Shown here: piece by piece, positions 37,418 through 37,579 of the stretch | Layout: each line of letters starts with the position of its first letter | How positions within the stretch are numbered: the first letter of the stretch is position 1 | Source: Fidelibacterota bacterium MT.SAG.3 | GTDB taxonomy: Bacteria > Fidelibacterota > SORT01 | DNA: 37,579 nt | Assembly: GCA_004402895.1 (NCBI GenBank) | Contig: SORT01000015.1 | Span: 1 to 37,579, forward strand | Direction of reading: 5' to 3' | Translations under genes and position numbers: made by a program | Notes under the pieces: model-generated | Told to the model about the DNA's origin: nothing | Databases searched by the model: none | The model's input: only the letters and a program-made list of their open reading frames with translations

Positions 37418-37579
37418 CTATTTTGAATCCTTATCTTCTTCCGAATCATCGGTCTTATCTCCTGATTCATCTGTATCTGTATCTTCCGAATCATCGGTCT
37501 TATCTTCTGATTCATCTGTATCAGCATCTTCCGAAGCATCGGTCTTATCGTCTGAATCATCTGTATCTGTATCTTCCGA
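37418..37579 (-). CDS. C-terminal fragment of an acidic repeat-tailed protein (cut by the window edge)
   Basis: The 53 visible residues end at a TAG (37418-37420). They consist of a 15-residue repeat, SEDTDTDESGDKTDD and close variants, ending SEEDKDSK. Composition is almost only Asp, Glu, Ser, Thr and Lys, so the tail is disordered and highly acidic. The frame is open to the right edge without a stop. Such tails are found on some cytosolic and envelope proteins; nothing identifies the body of this one. Confidence 0.7.
   Translation of the reverse strand, partial: SEDTDTDDSDDKTDASEDADTDESEDKTDDSEDTDTDESGDKTDDSEEDKDSK
37441..37579 (-). repeat. 45-base tandem repeats at the right edge
   Basis: Three complete 45-base units start at 37441, 37486 and 37531 and a fourth begins at 37576 and is cut off. 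Each encodes 15 residues of the acidic tail; unit-to-unit differences are few (for example GAA/GAT and ACA/GCT codon changes), indicating recent expansion in frame. Confidence 0.85.

Noticed and set aside
1-37579. CRISPR arrays, tRNA or rRNA genes, insertion sequences, prophage genes
   Set aside because: I looked on both strands and saw no regularly spaced repeats, no cloverleaf-like sequence, no transposase or integrase and no phage structural gene.

Overview
The window is bacterial, A+T-rich by eye, and very tightly packed. Genes commonly overlap by 1-20 bases or share start and stop codons, and convergent genes meet almost end to end. The combination of a Wzi-like outer-membrane protein, a DUF2851 gene, a 31-residue COX24/mS38-type basic protein next to HU, LysM/MltD lipoproteins and glycine-second-position pilin-like proteins points to a Gram-negative member of the Fibrobacteres-Chlorobi-Bacteroidetes (FCB) superphylum. 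A Marinimicrobia-like lineage is my best guess; this is inference, since no rRNA gene is present.

Bases 1-9449 hold a type IV pilus-like or secretion locus. It contains a PilC/GspF membrane platform, a PilB/GspE ATPase with an N-terminal MshEN-like region, a small cyclic-nucleotide-binding-domain protein, a major pilin-like protein and three further pilin-like or PilX-like proteins. Three of the four pilin-like proteins start directly with Met-Gly and the hydrophobic helix, instead of a canonical prepilin leader. A secreted protein and an Ig-like/carboxypeptidase-regulatory lipoprotein complete the locus. A 463-base divergent control region (5568-6030) carries promoters in both directions, each touching an inverted repeat.

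Bases 9463-12217 are a mixed stretch: an orphan DNA methyltransferase, a protein resembling the FliK C-terminal domain, a CoA-binding protein and a complete single-domain response regulator. Bases 12247-22104 look like one long leftward series. In transcription order it runs: MltD-like lytic transglycosylase, SppA, HU, the COX24-like peptide, an S1/P1-nuclease or phospholipase-C-like enzyme, exonuclease VII large and small subunits, NAD kinase, an ExeA-like ATPase, and a large HD-GYP protein whose receiver domain has lost its phospho-acceptor aspartate.

Bases 22219-25748 encode RfaE2-type adenylyltransferase, a broken DUF2851 gene, PlsC and SerS. Bases 25831-32596 are a polysaccharide/capsule cluster: Wzi, an initiating sugar-phosphate transferase, a Wza-like exporter, RfbB and Ugd. 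Bases 32707-37072 carry a von Willebrand factor A membrane protein, TsaD, a YbbR-domain protein and a zinc-ribbon protein. The right edge cuts a gene whose acidic C-terminus consists of 45-base repeats.

The most interesting theme is a non-canonical pilus with apparent second-messenger inputs: a predicted c-di-GMP-binding ATPase, a cNMP-binding-domain protein, and an HD-GYP protein with an altered metal site and a phosphomimetic pseudo-receiver. Five of the predicted promoters share an almost identical TTGACT -35 element.
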